A DNA stretch of 64,000 bases from Niabella aurantiaca DSM 17617 (GTDB lineage Bacteria > Bacteroidota > Bacteroidia > Chitinophagales > Chitinophagaceae). The notes under the pieces were generated by a model that was not told the origin of the DNA, searched no databases, and saw only the letters and a list, made by a program, of their open reading frames with translations. Of the stretch, positions 1-9,182 are shown piece after piece (the first letter of the stretch is position 1; each line of letters starts with the position of its first letter). Made by a program: the position numbers and the translations under genes. The stretch is from positions 248,001-312,000 of the forward strand of contig NZ_KB893644.1 of NCBI RefSeq assembly GCF_000374125.1, in the 5' to 3' direction.

Positions 1-1
1 G

Positions 2-2161
2 GTGGTGAAGAGGATCACCACCGGTAATTTTGATGAGGATCTACAGCACATCGGGGGGTGCGACTGGGTGATAGAGGTGATCGTGGAGCGGCTGGATATT
101 AAACAGCAGTTATTTGAAAAAGTGGAGCAGTACCGGCGCCCCGGAACACTCATCACTTCCAATACATCGGGCATTCCGATCCACCTGATGACCCGTGACC
201 GGAGCGAGGACTTTAAAAAACATTTTTGCGGAACCCATTTCTTTAACCCTCCCCGTTATTTGCGGTTATTGGAGATCATTCCTGCGCGGGAAACCAGCGG
301 GGAGATGGTCGATTTCCTGATGGAATTCGGCGATCGCATTCTTGGAAAAACAACTGTGCTTTGTAAGGATACACCGGCCTTTATTGCTAACCGTGTGGGT
401 GTGTTCAGCATCATGGCTATATTTTCCCTGATGGACCAGCTGGGGCTGGGTATCGATGAAATTGAGGCGCTGACCGGCCCGGTGATCGGCCGGCCAAAGT
501 CGGCCACATTCCGCACTGCGGATGTTGTAGGCATCGACACCCTGGCAAAAGTGGCCGCCGGCGTTTTTGAGAACTGTCCGGACGATGAAGCGAAACAGTT
601 ATTTGTGGTCCCGGCCTGGCTGGAAAAAATGGTGGCCAATAAATGGCTGGGTGATAAAACAGGGCAGGGCTTTTTTAAAAAGATAAAAAATGAGAAAGGG
701 GCTTCAGAGATCCTGGTGCTGGATCTGAAAAGCTTTGAGTACGCCCCCCGCGTAAAACCAAAATTTGCCGGTCTGGAAGCGGCAAAGCTGTTAGAGGAGC
801 TGCCCGCAAAACTAAAGGTGCTGATGGCTGGCCAGGACAAGGCGGGCGAGTTTTACCGGAAGTTTCATTACCTCTTGTTCTCCTATGTAAGCCACCGGAT
901 ACCGGAGATCAGCGATGAGCTGTACCGCATAGATGATGCCATGAAGGCCGGCTTTGGATGGGAGATCGGCCCTTTCGAAAGCTGGGATGTGGTTGGGGTG
1001 GCTAAAACGGTGGCAGCGATGAAGAGCGCCGGCATTACCATAGCCGCCTGGGTGGAAGAAATGCTGGCAGCAGGCCATCAAACATTTTATACGGTTGAGA
1101 ACGGGAAGCGTAAGGCTTACGATCCGGTCAGCAGGAACTACAAGGTCCTGCCTGGAGCAGATGCTTTTATTATTTTAAGCAACTACTCCGATAAGATCGT
1201 GTGGAAGAACAATAGCTGCCGGCTCTGCGATATAGGAGACGAAGTGCTGGCCCTGCAATGGAATACCAAGATGGGAACCATTGGAGGCGATGTGCTTAGT
1301 GGTATTCAGACGGCGATTGAAAAGGCTGAAAAGGATTTTAAAGGGCTGGTGATCGCCAATGAAGGCGCCAATTTTTCTGCCGGGGCAAATGTGGGCATGA
1401 TCTTTATGCTGGCTGTGGAGCAGGAGTATGATGAGCTGGATATGGCCATACGTCTTTTTCAGAATACCACTATGCGTGCCCGGTACGCATCGATACCGGT
1501 CGTAGTAGCGCCGCACGGCCTTGCGCTGGGAGGCGGATGCGAGCTGAGCCTGCACGCCGATAAGGTATGTGCTGCTGCCGAAACCTATACAGGGTTGGTA
1601 GAACTGGGCGTGGGACTGATCCCCGGAGGCGGGGGCACCAAAGAGTTTGCTTTGCGCGCGGCCGATGAAGTGCAGCAGGGCGAGCCGGAAAACATTCCAC
1701 TGCAGAACCGGTTTTTAACCATTGCTACGGCAAAGGTGAGTACTTCGGCTGCAGAGGCATTTGAACTGGGTATTTACCGCAGGGGCCATGATGAAGTGAT
1801 CGCCAACCAGGACCGTCGCGTTGCAGAAGCAAAACGCAGTGTGCTTGAATTGTATGACAGCGGCTATGTGGCACCTGTGCCCAGGACAGATATAAAAGTG
1901 CAGGGACGCAGTGTACTGGGCTCCTTACTGGCAGGGATCAATGCCATGCAGAAGGGCAGCTATGCCACCGGGCATGATGCGCTGGTTGCAAAAAAACTGG
2001 CTTATGTCATGTGTGGCGGAGATCTGAGCGAGCCCGCGCTGGTATCGGAGCAATACCTGCTGGACCTGGAGCGGCAAAACTTTTTGTCCCTCTGCGGGGA
2101 ACGCAAAACACTGGAACGGCTGCAAAGCGTGATTAAAACCGGGAAGCCCGTGAGGAATTAA
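2..2161 (+). CDS. 3-hydroxyacyl-CoA dehydrogenase / enoyl-CoA hydratase, 5' partial
   Basis: Bifunctional beta-oxidation enzyme that hydrates enoyl-CoA and oxidises the resulting 3-hydroxyacyl-CoA with NAD. The visible 719 residues begin inside the NAD-binding Rossmann domain, because the GxGxxG segment lies upstream of the window. The remainder of that domain (motifs SNTSGIPI, GTHFFNPPRYL) is followed by the dehydrogenase C-terminal domain and then a crotonase domain from about residue 410, with the oxyanion-hole segments ANFSAGANVG and GLALGGGCELSLHAD. The order dehydrogenase-then-hydratase is the reverse of FadB/FadJ and matches FadN-like proteins. The upstream partner, often a thiolase, would lie outside the window. 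Confidence 0.93.
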   Translation: MVKRITTGNFDEDLQHIGGCDWVIEVIVERLDIKQQLFEKVEQYRRPGTLITSNTSGIPIHLMTRDRSEDFKKHFCGTHFFNPPRYLRLLEIIPARETSGEMVDFLMEFGDRILGKTTVLCKDTPAFIANRVGVFSIMAIFSLMDQLGLGIDEIEALTGPVIGRPKSATFRTADVVGIDTLAKVAAGVFENCPDDEAKQLFVVPAWLEKMVANKWLGDKTGQGFFKKIKNEKGASEILVLDLKSFEYAPRVKPKFAGLEAAKLLEELPAKLKVLMAGQDKAGEFYRKFHYLLFSYVSHRIPEISDELYRIDDAMKAGFGWEIGPFESWDVVGVAKTVAAMKSAGITIAAWVEEMLAAGHQTFYTVENGKRKAYDPVSRNYKVLPGADAFIILSNYSDKIVWKNNSCRLCDIGDEVLALQWNTKMGTIGGDVLSGIQTAIEKAEKDFKGLVIANEGANFSAGANVGMIFMLAVEQEYDELDMAIRLFQNTTMRARYASIPVVVAPHGLALGGGCELSLHADKVCAAAETYTGLVELGVGLIPGGGGTKEFALRAADEVQQGEPENIPLQNRFLTIATAKVSTSAAEAFELGIYRRGHDEVIANQDRRVAEAKRSVLELYDSGYVAPVPRTDIKVQGRSVLGSLLAGINAMQKGSYATGHDALVAKKLAYVMCGGDLSEPALVSEQYLLDLERQNFLSLCGERKTLERLQSVIKTGKPVRN

Positions 2162-2231
2162 ATCGTATTCCGGTTTTCGTTTATCAAATCCACGTCAAAC
2201 AGCAGTAATGCTGTTTTATATCATTTAACGT

Positions 2232-2780
2232 ATGTCCAACCTCAGGGTTCTTCCATTAAGGCAGAAAATACTGATTGCGCTGACCATAATTGTTGGGCTG
2301 TTCTTATTTATTTCATCGGTTGCCGGGTTGTTATCACAGGGTACATTAAATCAAATGATCTGGTTTTATGGGGTCGGAGTTCCCTTATGTCTGCTCGTTT
2401 TTGACACGGTAATTGACCTTAATGACGGCGCAATTTTTGGCATCTGGATGATCATTTCCATAATAATGTATATCGTCAGTTTGACAACCTATAGCAATGA
2501 TGCATTCGTTATGCACCGTACGGGCTTTGATACCGGTTCTCCGGTCAATAGCCTGATCGCCGGGTACTCGACGTCGTCGCTGAAAACGCTTTTGATTTTC
2601 CTCATCGTGTATTGGCTGTTCAATAAGCTGCTCAATAAAAAAGGCTTGTTTGTGATCAATACATTCCGGCAAACCGGGTGGTATCATGATACCGTTCAAA
2701 GAAGGATTACAGGATTTGATGTTTTGACAAACGTTGTTTTATGCGTTGCCATCATTGCAGCTGCTTTATTTGGGCATTAG
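2232..2780 (+). CDS. Integral membrane protein of unknown function
   Basis: A 182-residue protein that I do not recognise. A short basic N-terminus (PLRQK) is followed by about five hydrophobic segments at roughly residues 14-34, 38-60, 70-86, 113-130 and 160-178, with only short loops between them, so an inner-membrane location is likely. It sits alone, 70 bp after the beta-oxidation gene and 120 bp before the cyclase gene, which has its own promoter. No catalytic motif is visible. ATG start at 2232. Confidence 0.7.
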   Translation: MSNLRVLPLRQKILIALTIIVGLFLFISSVAGLLSQGTLNQMIWFYGVGVPLCLLVFDTVIDLNDGAIFGIWMIISIIMYIVSLTTYSNDAFVMHRTGFDTGSPVNSLIAGYSTSSLKTLLIFLIVYWLFNKLLNKKGLFVINTFRQTGWYHDTVQRRITGFDVLTNVVLCVAIIAAALFGH

Positions 2781-2864
2781 GCAAAAACATGATGCCGCAT
2801 TCTTCATTTTGTAAATAAATATGTATTGCCCTGTCCATAACGACCATTGCATAGCATTTCGTCT

Positions 2865-2872
2865 TAATTTTG
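2865..2872 (+). promoter_or_regulatory. Bacteroidota -7 promoter element for the cyclase gene
   Basis: TAATTTTG matches the TAnnTTTG -7 consensus exactly and lies 30 bp before the ATG pair at 2903/2906. It argues that translation starts at those ATGs and not at the in-frame TTG that forms part of this box. Confidence 0.55.
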
Positions 2873-2902
2873 TACCGGCTTGCTGAAGATGCAGCCATAA
2901 CG

Positions 2903-3967
2903 ATGATGCTATCCAAACGCGTGCTATACTTCCGGCTGAAAATGCTGCTGATCCTTTCAGTGATCTGGATCCTGTTCGGATTCCTTTTTTTGTTCAATAT
3001 CCTGGAAATAGAAAAGCAGCTGCTCAGTAACCGTTCCCTCATCATCTTCTGTCTTACGTTTGCCATTATCGGCCTGGTGATTTCCTCCGCCCTGATCTTT
3101 TACCTGAAAACGGCGTTCCGGCGATACCCGTTGTGGATTTCCTTTCTGCTGAAGCTGGCACTGGCTTTCGGATTATTTGTACTGGTGGCCTTTTGTATGC
3201 TGGCGGCTTATTTTGTATTCAGCTACCATGGCAGCCTGTCGCAGTTTACCACCCGCTTTTTTGAAGATGTTTTTTTTACCAGGGGATTTTTGATTCTGAT
3301 GGCCGACCTGGCATTGCTGACCCTTATTTCGCTTATTTTGTTGGAGGTGACGGATAAATACGGTCCCGGGGGGTTCTGGAGCATGATGCGGGGTGAGTAT
3401 CACCGGCCGCAGAAAGAAAGCCGCATCTTTATTTTTCTGGATATCAATAATGCTACCACCATTGCAGAGAAGATCGGGCACGAACAATACTTTTTATTGC
3501 TGAAAGATTTTTTTGCGGATATCACGAACCCGGTGCTGGCCAACGGCGGAGAGATCTATCAGTATGTGGGGGATGAAGTGGTGCTTTCCTGGAAGGCATC
3601 GCTGGAGAATAAGATCTACGCATTGCGGTTTATCCGCCAGGCATTCTATATTTTAAGACGAAGGGAAAGATATTATACCCGCCAGTATTCGGTGGCACCT
3701 ACTTTTAAGGCCGGTATTCACAGTGGGGAAGTCACATCGGGTTTTGTAGGCATTATTAAAAAGGACCTGGTGTACAGCGGCGATACGCTGAATACTGCTG
3801 CGCGCCTGCGGGGAAAATGCCATGAGCTGCAGCAATCCTTTATTTTATCAGGCGAATTTATGAATGATTTCCACCAGCCCTTTGCCTATAAAATTACCGG
3901 TATCGGGGAGATGGAATTAAAAGGCCGGATGGAGAAGGAGCGGCTTTTTTCGCTGGAATTCGAATGA
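2903..3967 (+). CDS. Membrane-bound class III adenylate/guanylate cyclase
   Basis: Makes a cyclic nucleotide (cAMP or cGMP) from ATP or GTP. Four hydrophobic segments fill the first ~150 residues, then a class III cyclase catalytic domain starts near FIFLDINNATTIAEKIG. The two metal-binding aspartates are visible (FLDIN and the GDE of YQYVGDEVVLSWK), as is the transition-state Asn/Arg signature in GDTLNTAARL, so the domain should be active. The start was placed at the ATG pair at 2903/2906 because a promoter box covers the upstream TTG. No HAMP or other sensor domain is recognisable; the membrane part is the likely sensor. The true substrate cannot be read from the sequence. Confidence 0.88.
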   Translation: MMLSKRVLYFRLKMLLILSVIWILFGFLFLFNILEIEKQLLSNRSLIIFCLTFAIIGLVISSALIFYLKTAFRRYPLWISFLLKLALAFGLFVLVAFCMLAAYFVFSYHGSLSQFTTRFFEDVFFTRGFLILMADLALLTLISLILLEVTDKYGPGGFWSMMRGEYHRPQKESRIFIFLDINNATTIAEKIGHEQYFLLLKDFFADITNPVLANGGEIYQYVGDEVVLSWKASLENKIYALRFIRQAFYILRRRERYYTRQYSVAPTFKAGIHSGEVTSGFVGIIKKDLVYSGDTLNTAARLRGKCHELQQSFILSGEFMNDFHQPFAYKITGIGEMELKGRMEKERLFSLEFE

Positions 3968-4001
3968 TGGATGACCGGGTCTCATATTTTAAAATGATCT
4001 G

Positions 4002-4751
4002 ATGAAAGTAATTGTAAAAGAGCTTCAACCGGATATTTTCTGGGTATATACACCGTCGTATTATAACTGCACCTATATCTTAAAAAAGGGAACGGATGTT
4101 GTTTTGATAGATGCCGGAATGCGATCGGATGCGTCTGACATCAAAGGCGCACTGGAGCGGATCGGGATTCCCGTAAAACGCATTACCGCCGTCATTTTAA
4201 CGCACTGGCATAATGATCATTCCGCAGGTACCGCGGTGCTAAAAGAGCTTTCGGGCTGTAAAACGTTTTGTCATATAGACGAAGCAGACTATTTTCAGAA
4301 AAAGCCGGGCTCCAGGCTGAGACGGCTTGCAGATTTTATACCGGAACGGGGGATCCTGGTTTTGTTCAAAGGTTTGATCGGTGATGTGGTGCCAAGGCGC
4401 GTAACGATCGATCACCTGGTATCCGATGGCGATGTGATATTGCAGGACCTGGAGGTCATAAAAACACCCGGACATACAAACGGGCATATCGCGATCTACG
4501 ATCGCAGCACAGCATTCCTTTTCGCCGGCGATGCGCTGGCGGTCATTCACCAAAGATTGCGTCTAATGGCGGGTCCTGTAACGCCCGATAAAGAAAACGC
4601 GCGGGCATCCATTATGAAACTCTTATCCGGCAGAATGATCAGCAGTATTTGCCCGGGACACCGGGAGCCACTGGTCACCAATGTTGAAGCGGAAATTGCA
4701 AGGTTTAGAAATGAGATCCTGCATTTAAAACGCTGGCCGCTTTTGGGATAA
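4002..4751 (+). CDS. MBL-fold metallo-hydrolase
   Basis: A 249-residue metallo-beta-lactamase-fold hydrolase. The HxHxDH zinc motif is present as HWHNDH near residue 68, followed by the later histidine in TPGHTNGHIAIYD, the bridging aspartate in FAGDALAV and a terminal histidine in CPGHREP. This pattern is the glyoxalase II-like branch, but the substrate cannot be assigned. There is no signal peptide, so it is probably cytoplasmic. It lies 34 bp after the cyclase gene and just before a PAP2 phosphatase, on the same strand. Confidence 0.85.
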   Translation: MKVIVKELQPDIFWVYTPSYYNCTYILKKGTDVVLIDAGMRSDASDIKGALERIGIPVKRITAVILTHWHNDHSAGTAVLKELSGCKTFCHIDEADYFQKKPGSRLRRLADFIPERGILVLFKGLIGDVVPRRVTIDHLVSDGDVILQDLEVIKTPGHTNGHIAIYDRSTAFLFAGDALAVIHQRLRLMAGPVTPDKENARASIMKLLSGRMISSICPGHREPLVTNVEAEIARFRNEILHLKRWPLLG

Positions 4752-4772
4752 AAGGCCCGGCCGGGGGTCTTG

Positions 4773-5735
4773 ATGGCGACCGGAAGGCCTTTATGGTCCT
4801 CCATAAGATCACAAACGGTATTCCCCTATTTTTGTAAGAAACAAGTTCACCTGTACCCTGTAAGATATATCTTGTGGCTTTTGATGGTGTTGCCCCATTT
4901 ATGCAGGGCACAAACACCATTGAACGTTTCCTGCCAGGATACCGCAGGCGGCATTGCTGCGGGTGCCGGGGGCGCGGACCTCTTTACCGGACCAGCGCTC
5001 ATAAAAGAGGAGGCAACGGAAGACAGTCTGATCCGGTACCGTCTGAACGGCGCTTTTTTTAAAAGCATATTTTCCGATGCGGAGTACGTGGTTACCAGGC
5101 CCGCTCGCTGGCAGGGGCGCGATGTCAGGAACCTGGGAATTGTGCTGGGAACAACGGGTGCGCTGCTGCTGGCAGATAAAGAGATCAAACAGGTCGCTCA
5201 ACGGAACCATAATCCGGTTGCGAACAGTGTGGCCAATATTGTTGAACCTTTTGGCAACCGCTATTCGCCCTATATTATGGCGGGGATGTATGTGGTGGGC
5301 GCCGCGGTTAAGGATCCTGAATTAAAAAGTACGGCCCTGCTTACCTTCAAGTCCTATGCCATTGCCACTTCCCTTTACCTGGTTTCCAAATCGGTCATCC
5401 GGCGGAACCGGCCGGCTTATACGGATCATCATCTGGATTTTCATACCCCTTTTTCAGGAGACCGGTATCATACTTCGTTTCCTTCGGGGCATACCCTAAC
5501 GGTGATGACACTGGCCACCGCTGTTTCGGAAGCCTATGGCAAAAAGCACCGCTGGGTACCCTGGGTGGCTTATAGCATAGCCGGGCTCACCGGCATTTCC
5601 AGGATCTACCACAACCGGCATTGGTCCAGCGATGTATGGATCGGCGCTTCACTTGGCTATTTCGTAACCCGCTCCGTATTTCAAAATAACCGGGTAAAGC
5701 GGAAACGGACGGGGCTTTCAGTCGTATGGCGGTAG
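4773..5735 (+). CDS. PAP2-family phosphatase
   Basis: Phosphatidic-acid-phosphatase type 2 enzyme, probably dephosphorylating a lipid phosphate or diphosphate at the outer face of the inner membrane or in the periplasm. All three motifs are intact: KSVIRRNRP (KX6RP), FPSGHT, and SRIYHNRHWSSD (SRX5HX3D). The start is uncertain. A hydrophobic signal-like stretch ends at the Ala-Gln in LCRAQ, and a -7-like box (TATTTTTG, 4827-4834) lies inside the region given here, so the real start may be downstream, at the TTG at 4872 or the ATG at 4884. The mature domain from about 4920 is not in doubt. Confidence 0.86.
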   Translation: MATGRPLWSSIRSQTVFPYFCKKQVHLYPVRYILWLLMVLPHLCRAQTPLNVSCQDTAGGIAAGAGGADLFTGPALIKEEATEDSLIRYRLNGAFFKSIFSDAEYVVTRPARWQGRDVRNLGIVLGTTGALLLADKEIKQVAQRNHNPVANSVANIVEPFGNRYSPYIMAGMYVVGAAVKDPELKSTALLTFKSYAIATSLYLVSKSVIRRNRPAYTDHHLDFHTPFSGDRYHTSFPSGHTLTVMTLATAVSEAYGKKHRWVPWVAYSIAGLTGISRIYHNRHWSSDVWIGASLGYFVTRSVFQNNRVKRKRTGLSVVWR

Positions 5736-6001
5736 CATATTGAGTGCCCGGCCGGGCAGGCCCATTCGGTATAGGGAACTAAAGATCCGCCCGTTGGCGG
5801 ATGAAATGATTAAAAAAGCAGCTTCCGAGTTAAGGAAAAGCCTCTGAGAGGGATGATCCCTGCGCAACCCGGTCAGGCGGTCCTTGGGGATTCATCTGAA
5901 TATGCCGTTTTTTAATAACGCCAGCCCTCCGGTTGTATCATTCAGATGCATTTGCCCCGGGATAAACGTTGCAACCGGGGCTACTCAAAATATCTTTTGT
6001 A
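5736..6001. other. Long intergenic region with two strong hairpins, upstream of maeB
   Basis: No gene is visible. Two perfect hairpins stand out: ATCCGCC/GGCGGAT at 5785-5802 (7-bp stem, 4-nt loop) and GCCCCGG/CCGGGGC at 5954-5981 (14-nt loop). Between them a GC-rich segment (about 5836-5895) can fold locally, including AGGG/CCCT around 5849. I compared it by eye with the TPP, SAM and cobalamin riboswitch cores and could not match any. The second hairpin, followed by a T-rich tract, could be a terminator for the PAP2 transcript. Confidence 0.35.
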
Positions 6002-6009
6002 TAATTTTG
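6002..6009 (+). promoter_or_regulatory. -7 promoter element for maeB
   Basis: TAATTTTG fits TAnnTTTG and lies 65 bp before the maeB ATG at 6075. It sits inside the in-frame extension to 5946, which is why that earlier start was rejected. Confidence 0.5.
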
Positions 6010-6074
6010 CACATTTGGCAGATTGGTTTACTTTTCGGGCGTCTAAAACCGGCTTATACCAAGAAAGAATTTAT

Positions 6075-8405
6075 ATGGCAAAGAATGATCTACGAAAAGA
6101 GCAGGCCTTGGCCTATCACGCAAAGGGAAGACCGGGAAAAATAGAAGTCATTCCAACCAAAAAGGCAAAAACACAGCGGGATCTGGCGCTGGCCTATTCA
6201 CCGGGGGTAGCCGAGCCCTGCCTGGAAATCGCAAAGAATATAGAGCATGTTTATAAATACACCGCAAAGGGGAACCTGGTGGCGGTTATCAGCAATGGTA
6301 CGGCGGTATTGGGATTGGGCGATATAGGACCGGAAGCCGGAAAACCGGTAATGGAAGGCAAAGGGGTCCTGTTCAAGATCTTTGCCGACATTGATGTATT
6401 TGATATTGAGGTCAATGAAAAGGATCCGGAAAAATTTGTTGAGATCGTAAAAGCGCTGGAACCAACATTTGGCGGCATCAACCTGGAAGATATAAAAGCC
6501 CCGGAATGTTTCTACATCGAAAAAGAATTGCGGAGGCAGATGAATATTCCGGTGATGCACGATGATCAGCATGGAACGGCCATCATCAGTGCAGCCGCGC
6601 TCATCAACGCACTGGAAATCCAAAAGAAAAAAATAGACCGGGTAAAGTTTGTGGTGAACGGTGCGGGCGCAGCGGCCATGGCTTGCGTATTGCTTTACCA
6701 GGAGCTGGGCGCAAAACCCGCCAATTTCCTGATGTTTGACCGTTTGGGGGTATTGAGCAGGTCCCGCGCGGATATTGATGAAATGAAGTACGCTTTTGCA
6801 AACGCCACCCGGGAGCTTTCGCTGGCCGAGGCGATGAAGGGGGCGGATGTTTTTATCGGGCTGAGTGCCGGAAATACCGTTACTGCGGAGATGGTGAAAA
6901 GCATGGCCCGCAATCCCATTGTATTTGCGATGGCCAACCCCGACCCGGAGATCTCCTGGGAAGCCGCCACCGGCGCCCGGAAGGACCTGATCATGGCAAC
7001 GGGGCGCAGTGATTATCCCAACCAGGTGAATAATGTGCTGGGCTTTCCCTATATCTTCAGGGGCGCGCTGGACGTAAGGGCCCGCGTCATCAATACGGAA
7101 ATGAAGCTGGCGGCGGTGAAAGCACTGGCTCAACTGGCCAAAATGCCCGTTCCGGAAATGGTGAACCTGGCCTATAACCAGGAAAAGATGGTTTTTGGCT
7201 CTGATTATATTATTCCCAAACCCCTGGATCCGCGCCTGCTGACGGCTGTAGCGCCTGCTGTAGCCCGCGCAGCTATGGATTCGGGTGTGGCACAGCGCCG
7301 GATCGAAGACTGGGAGCAGTACAGCCGGGAGCTGGACAAGCGGCTGGGAGTAGACAACCAGGTACTGCGGGCCATGGGCACAAAAGCCCGGTCGGCACCC
7401 AAACGGATCGTATTTGCAGAAGGTGAAAATCTCAAGATCCTAAAAGCAGCACAGATCGTTCTGGATGAAGGCATCGGGTTTCCGCAACTGATCGGCGATA
7501 AGAAAGAGATCGAGACCATCGCTGCCGAAAACAGCATCGACATTTCGGGTATGGTCATTTTTGATCCGCGCAGCGAGGAAATGATCGAAAAAAGACAAGA
7601 ATACGGGGCGCTCTTTTTTAAGAAAAGGGCAAGGAAAGGATACACCAAGGAAGAAGCCCACAAGCTTATGAAAGAGCGGAACCACTTCGGATGCATGATG
7701 GTGGAGCAGGGCGATGCGGATTGCATGCTGGCGGGGCTTACCAAGAAGTATGATGAAGCCATCCGCCCCGCATTGCAGATCATCGGCACCGAGCCCGGTG
7801 TGAACCGAGTGGCGGGTATGTACCTGGTGATGACCAAGAAAGGACCGCTGTTCCTTGCAGATACGACGGTGAACTTCAACCCGACCGTGGAAGAGCTGGC
7901 CGAAATCGTGTTGCTGACGGCAAAGGAAGTGAAGGCCTTCAACCTTACCCCCCGGATCGCTATGCTCAGCTATTCCAATTTCGGCAGCAGCAAATCGCCC
8001 GAAGCCACGCTGGTGTCGCGGGCAAGAGCGCTGGTAAAGGAAAAAATGCCGGACCTGATCGTAGACGGGGAGCTGCAGGCCAATATCGCATTGAACAACG
8101 GGCTGCTGCAGGAGATCTATCCGTTCAGCGATTTGGTAGGACAACAGGTAAACACACTGATCTTCCCTAACTTAGCATCGGGAAACATTGCTTATAATAT
8201 CCTGCTGGAGATCGGCTCCACGGACGCGGTAGGACCCATTGTGATGGGGTTGAAGAAACCGGTGCACCTGTTGCAATTGGGCAGCACCGTAAGCAATATT
8301 GTAAACATGGCAATGATCGCGGTTATTGATGCCCAGTCGAAAACGAGGCCAACAGTTGAAAATGACCGGAAAACGAAAAGGTTGTTAAAAAGAAAAACTG
8401 ATTGA
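6075..8405 (+). CDS. maeB: NADP-dependent malic enzyme with phosphotransacetylase-like domain
   Basis: Oxidative decarboxylation of malate to pyruvate, giving NADPH. The 776-residue protein has the malic enzyme N-terminal domain (YSPGVAEPC), the NAD(P)-binding domain ([11 protein letters not shown], then [11 protein letters not shown]) and, from about residue 440, a phosphotransacetylase-like domain ([16 protein letters not shown] ... [14 protein letters not shown]). The MaeB-type fusion is known to be regulatory in Escherichia coli, where it senses acetyl-CoA. ATG 6075 was chosen because it follows a purine-rich stretch (AAGAAAG) and a promoter box, and gives [15 protein letters not shown], the usual family N-terminus. 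Length agrees with the family (~760). Confidence 0.96.
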   Translation: MAKNDLRKEQALAYHAKGRPGKIEVIPTKKAKTQRDLALAYSPGVAEPCLEIAKNIEHVYKYTAKGNLVAVISNGTAVLGLGDIGPEAGKPVMEGKGVLFKIFADIDVFDIEVNEKDPEKFVEIVKALEPTFGGINLEDIKAPECFYIEKELRRQMNIPVMHDDQHGTAIISAAALINALEIQKKKIDRVKFVVNGAGAAAMACVLLYQELGAKPANFLMFDRLGVLSRSRADIDEMKYAFANATRELSLAEAMKGADVFIGLSAGNTVTAEMVKSMARNPIVFAMANPDPEISWEAATGARKDLIMATGRSDYPNQVNNVLGFPYIFRGALDVRARVINTEMKLAAVKALAQLAKMPVPEMVNLAYNQEKMVFGSDYIIPKPLDPRLLTAVAPAVARAAMDSGVAQRRIEDWEQYSRELDKRLGVDNQVLRAMGTKARSAPKRIVFAEGENLKILKAAQIVLDEGIGFPQLIGDKKEIETIAAENSIDISGMVIFDPRSEEMIEKRQEYGALFFKKRARKGYTKEEAHKLMKERNHFGCMMVEQGDADCMLAGLTKKYDEAIRPALQIIGTEPGVNRVAGMYLVMTKKGPLFLADTTVNFNPTVEELAEIVLLTAKEVKAFNLTPRIAMLSYSNFGSSKSPEATLVSRARALVKEKMPDLIVDGELQANIALNNGLLQEIYPFSDLVGQQVNTLIFPNLASGNIAYNILLEIGSTDAVGPIVMGLKKPVHLLQLGSTVSNIVNMAMIAVIDAQSKTRPTVENDRKTKRLLKRKTD

Positions 8406-8426
8406 TCCATTTATAAAAACGATCCT

Positions 8427-9164
8427 TTGAGAATATTAAGAGAATTTGGACAGTTTATTAAAATGGCGGGTGGCATGTTCCACAAACCGGAAAACCCAAA
8501 GATGTACTGGAAACAGTTCATGCTCCAGTGCAATGATATCGGGATCGGGTCTTTGGGCATTATTTGCATCATCTCGGTTTTCATTGGTGCAGTATCCACC
8601 CTGCAAACCGCATACCAGCTGGTATCGCCGATCATTCCGAAGTCAACCATTGCCCAGATCGTAAGGGATACCGTGATCCTTGAGTTTGCGCCTACGCTGA
8701 GTTGCATTGTGCTTTGCGGTGTGGTAGGGAGCAAGATCGCCAGCGAGCTGGGAAATATGCGGGTAAGCGAGCAGATCGACGCGCTGGAAATAATGGGGAT
8801 CAATACAAAAGGATACCTCGTGCTGCCCAAGATCCTGGCGGGCCTGGTAACCATTCCGCTCCTGATCATGCTGGCCATGGTCCTGGGCATTTGGGGCGGG
8901 CGTCTTGCAGGTACGGCCGCAGGCATCATTGATCCCACCATTTTCGATACCGGGCTGGCCATGCAGTTCAAGGCCTATAATGTGTACTTCGCCCTGATCA
9001 AGTCTGTTGTTTTTTCCTTTATCATTACCGCCGTTCCTGCATTTTACGGGTACAATGTAAAAGGCGGAGCATTGGAGATCGGGCATAGCAGCACCCGGGC
9101 CGTAGTCGTTTCCTGTGTGCTGTTATTATTGGCCGACTATATCCTGTCCGCTTTACTTTTGTGA
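8427..9164 (+). CDS. mlaE: MlaE-family phospholipid ABC transporter permease, TTG start
   Basis: Inner-membrane permease of an Mla-type phospholipid transporter. Five hydrophobic segments and the family segments IGSLGII and KIASELGNMRVSEQIDALE are present. The TTG at 8427 is proposed as start because the residues it encodes (MRILREFGQFIKMAGG) continue the N-terminal helix expected in MlaE homologues, no ATG precedes it in frame, and maeB ends only 21 bp upstream; the first ATG (8463) would remove 12 residues of that helix. The ATPase gene follows after 18 bp. No MlaD gene lies alongside. Confidence 0.9.
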   Translation: MRILREFGQFIKMAGGMFHKPENPKMYWKQFMLQCNDIGIGSLGIICIISVFIGAVSTLQTAYQLVSPIIPKSTIAQIVRDTVILEFAPTLSCIVLCGVVGSKIASELGNMRVSEQIDALEIMGINTKGYLVLPKILAGLVTIPLLIMLAMVLGIWGGRLAGTAAGIIDPTIFDTGLAMQFKAYNVYFALIKSVVFSFIITAVPAFYGYNVKGGALEIGHSSTRAVVVSCVLLLLADYILSALLL

Positions 9165-9182
9165 AACAGTAACCTCAAACGC

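Noticed and set aside
5836-5895. TPP or SAM riboswitch before maeB
   Set aside because: A CTGAGAG and a CGCAACC occur, but the flanking conserved cores of either class are missing.
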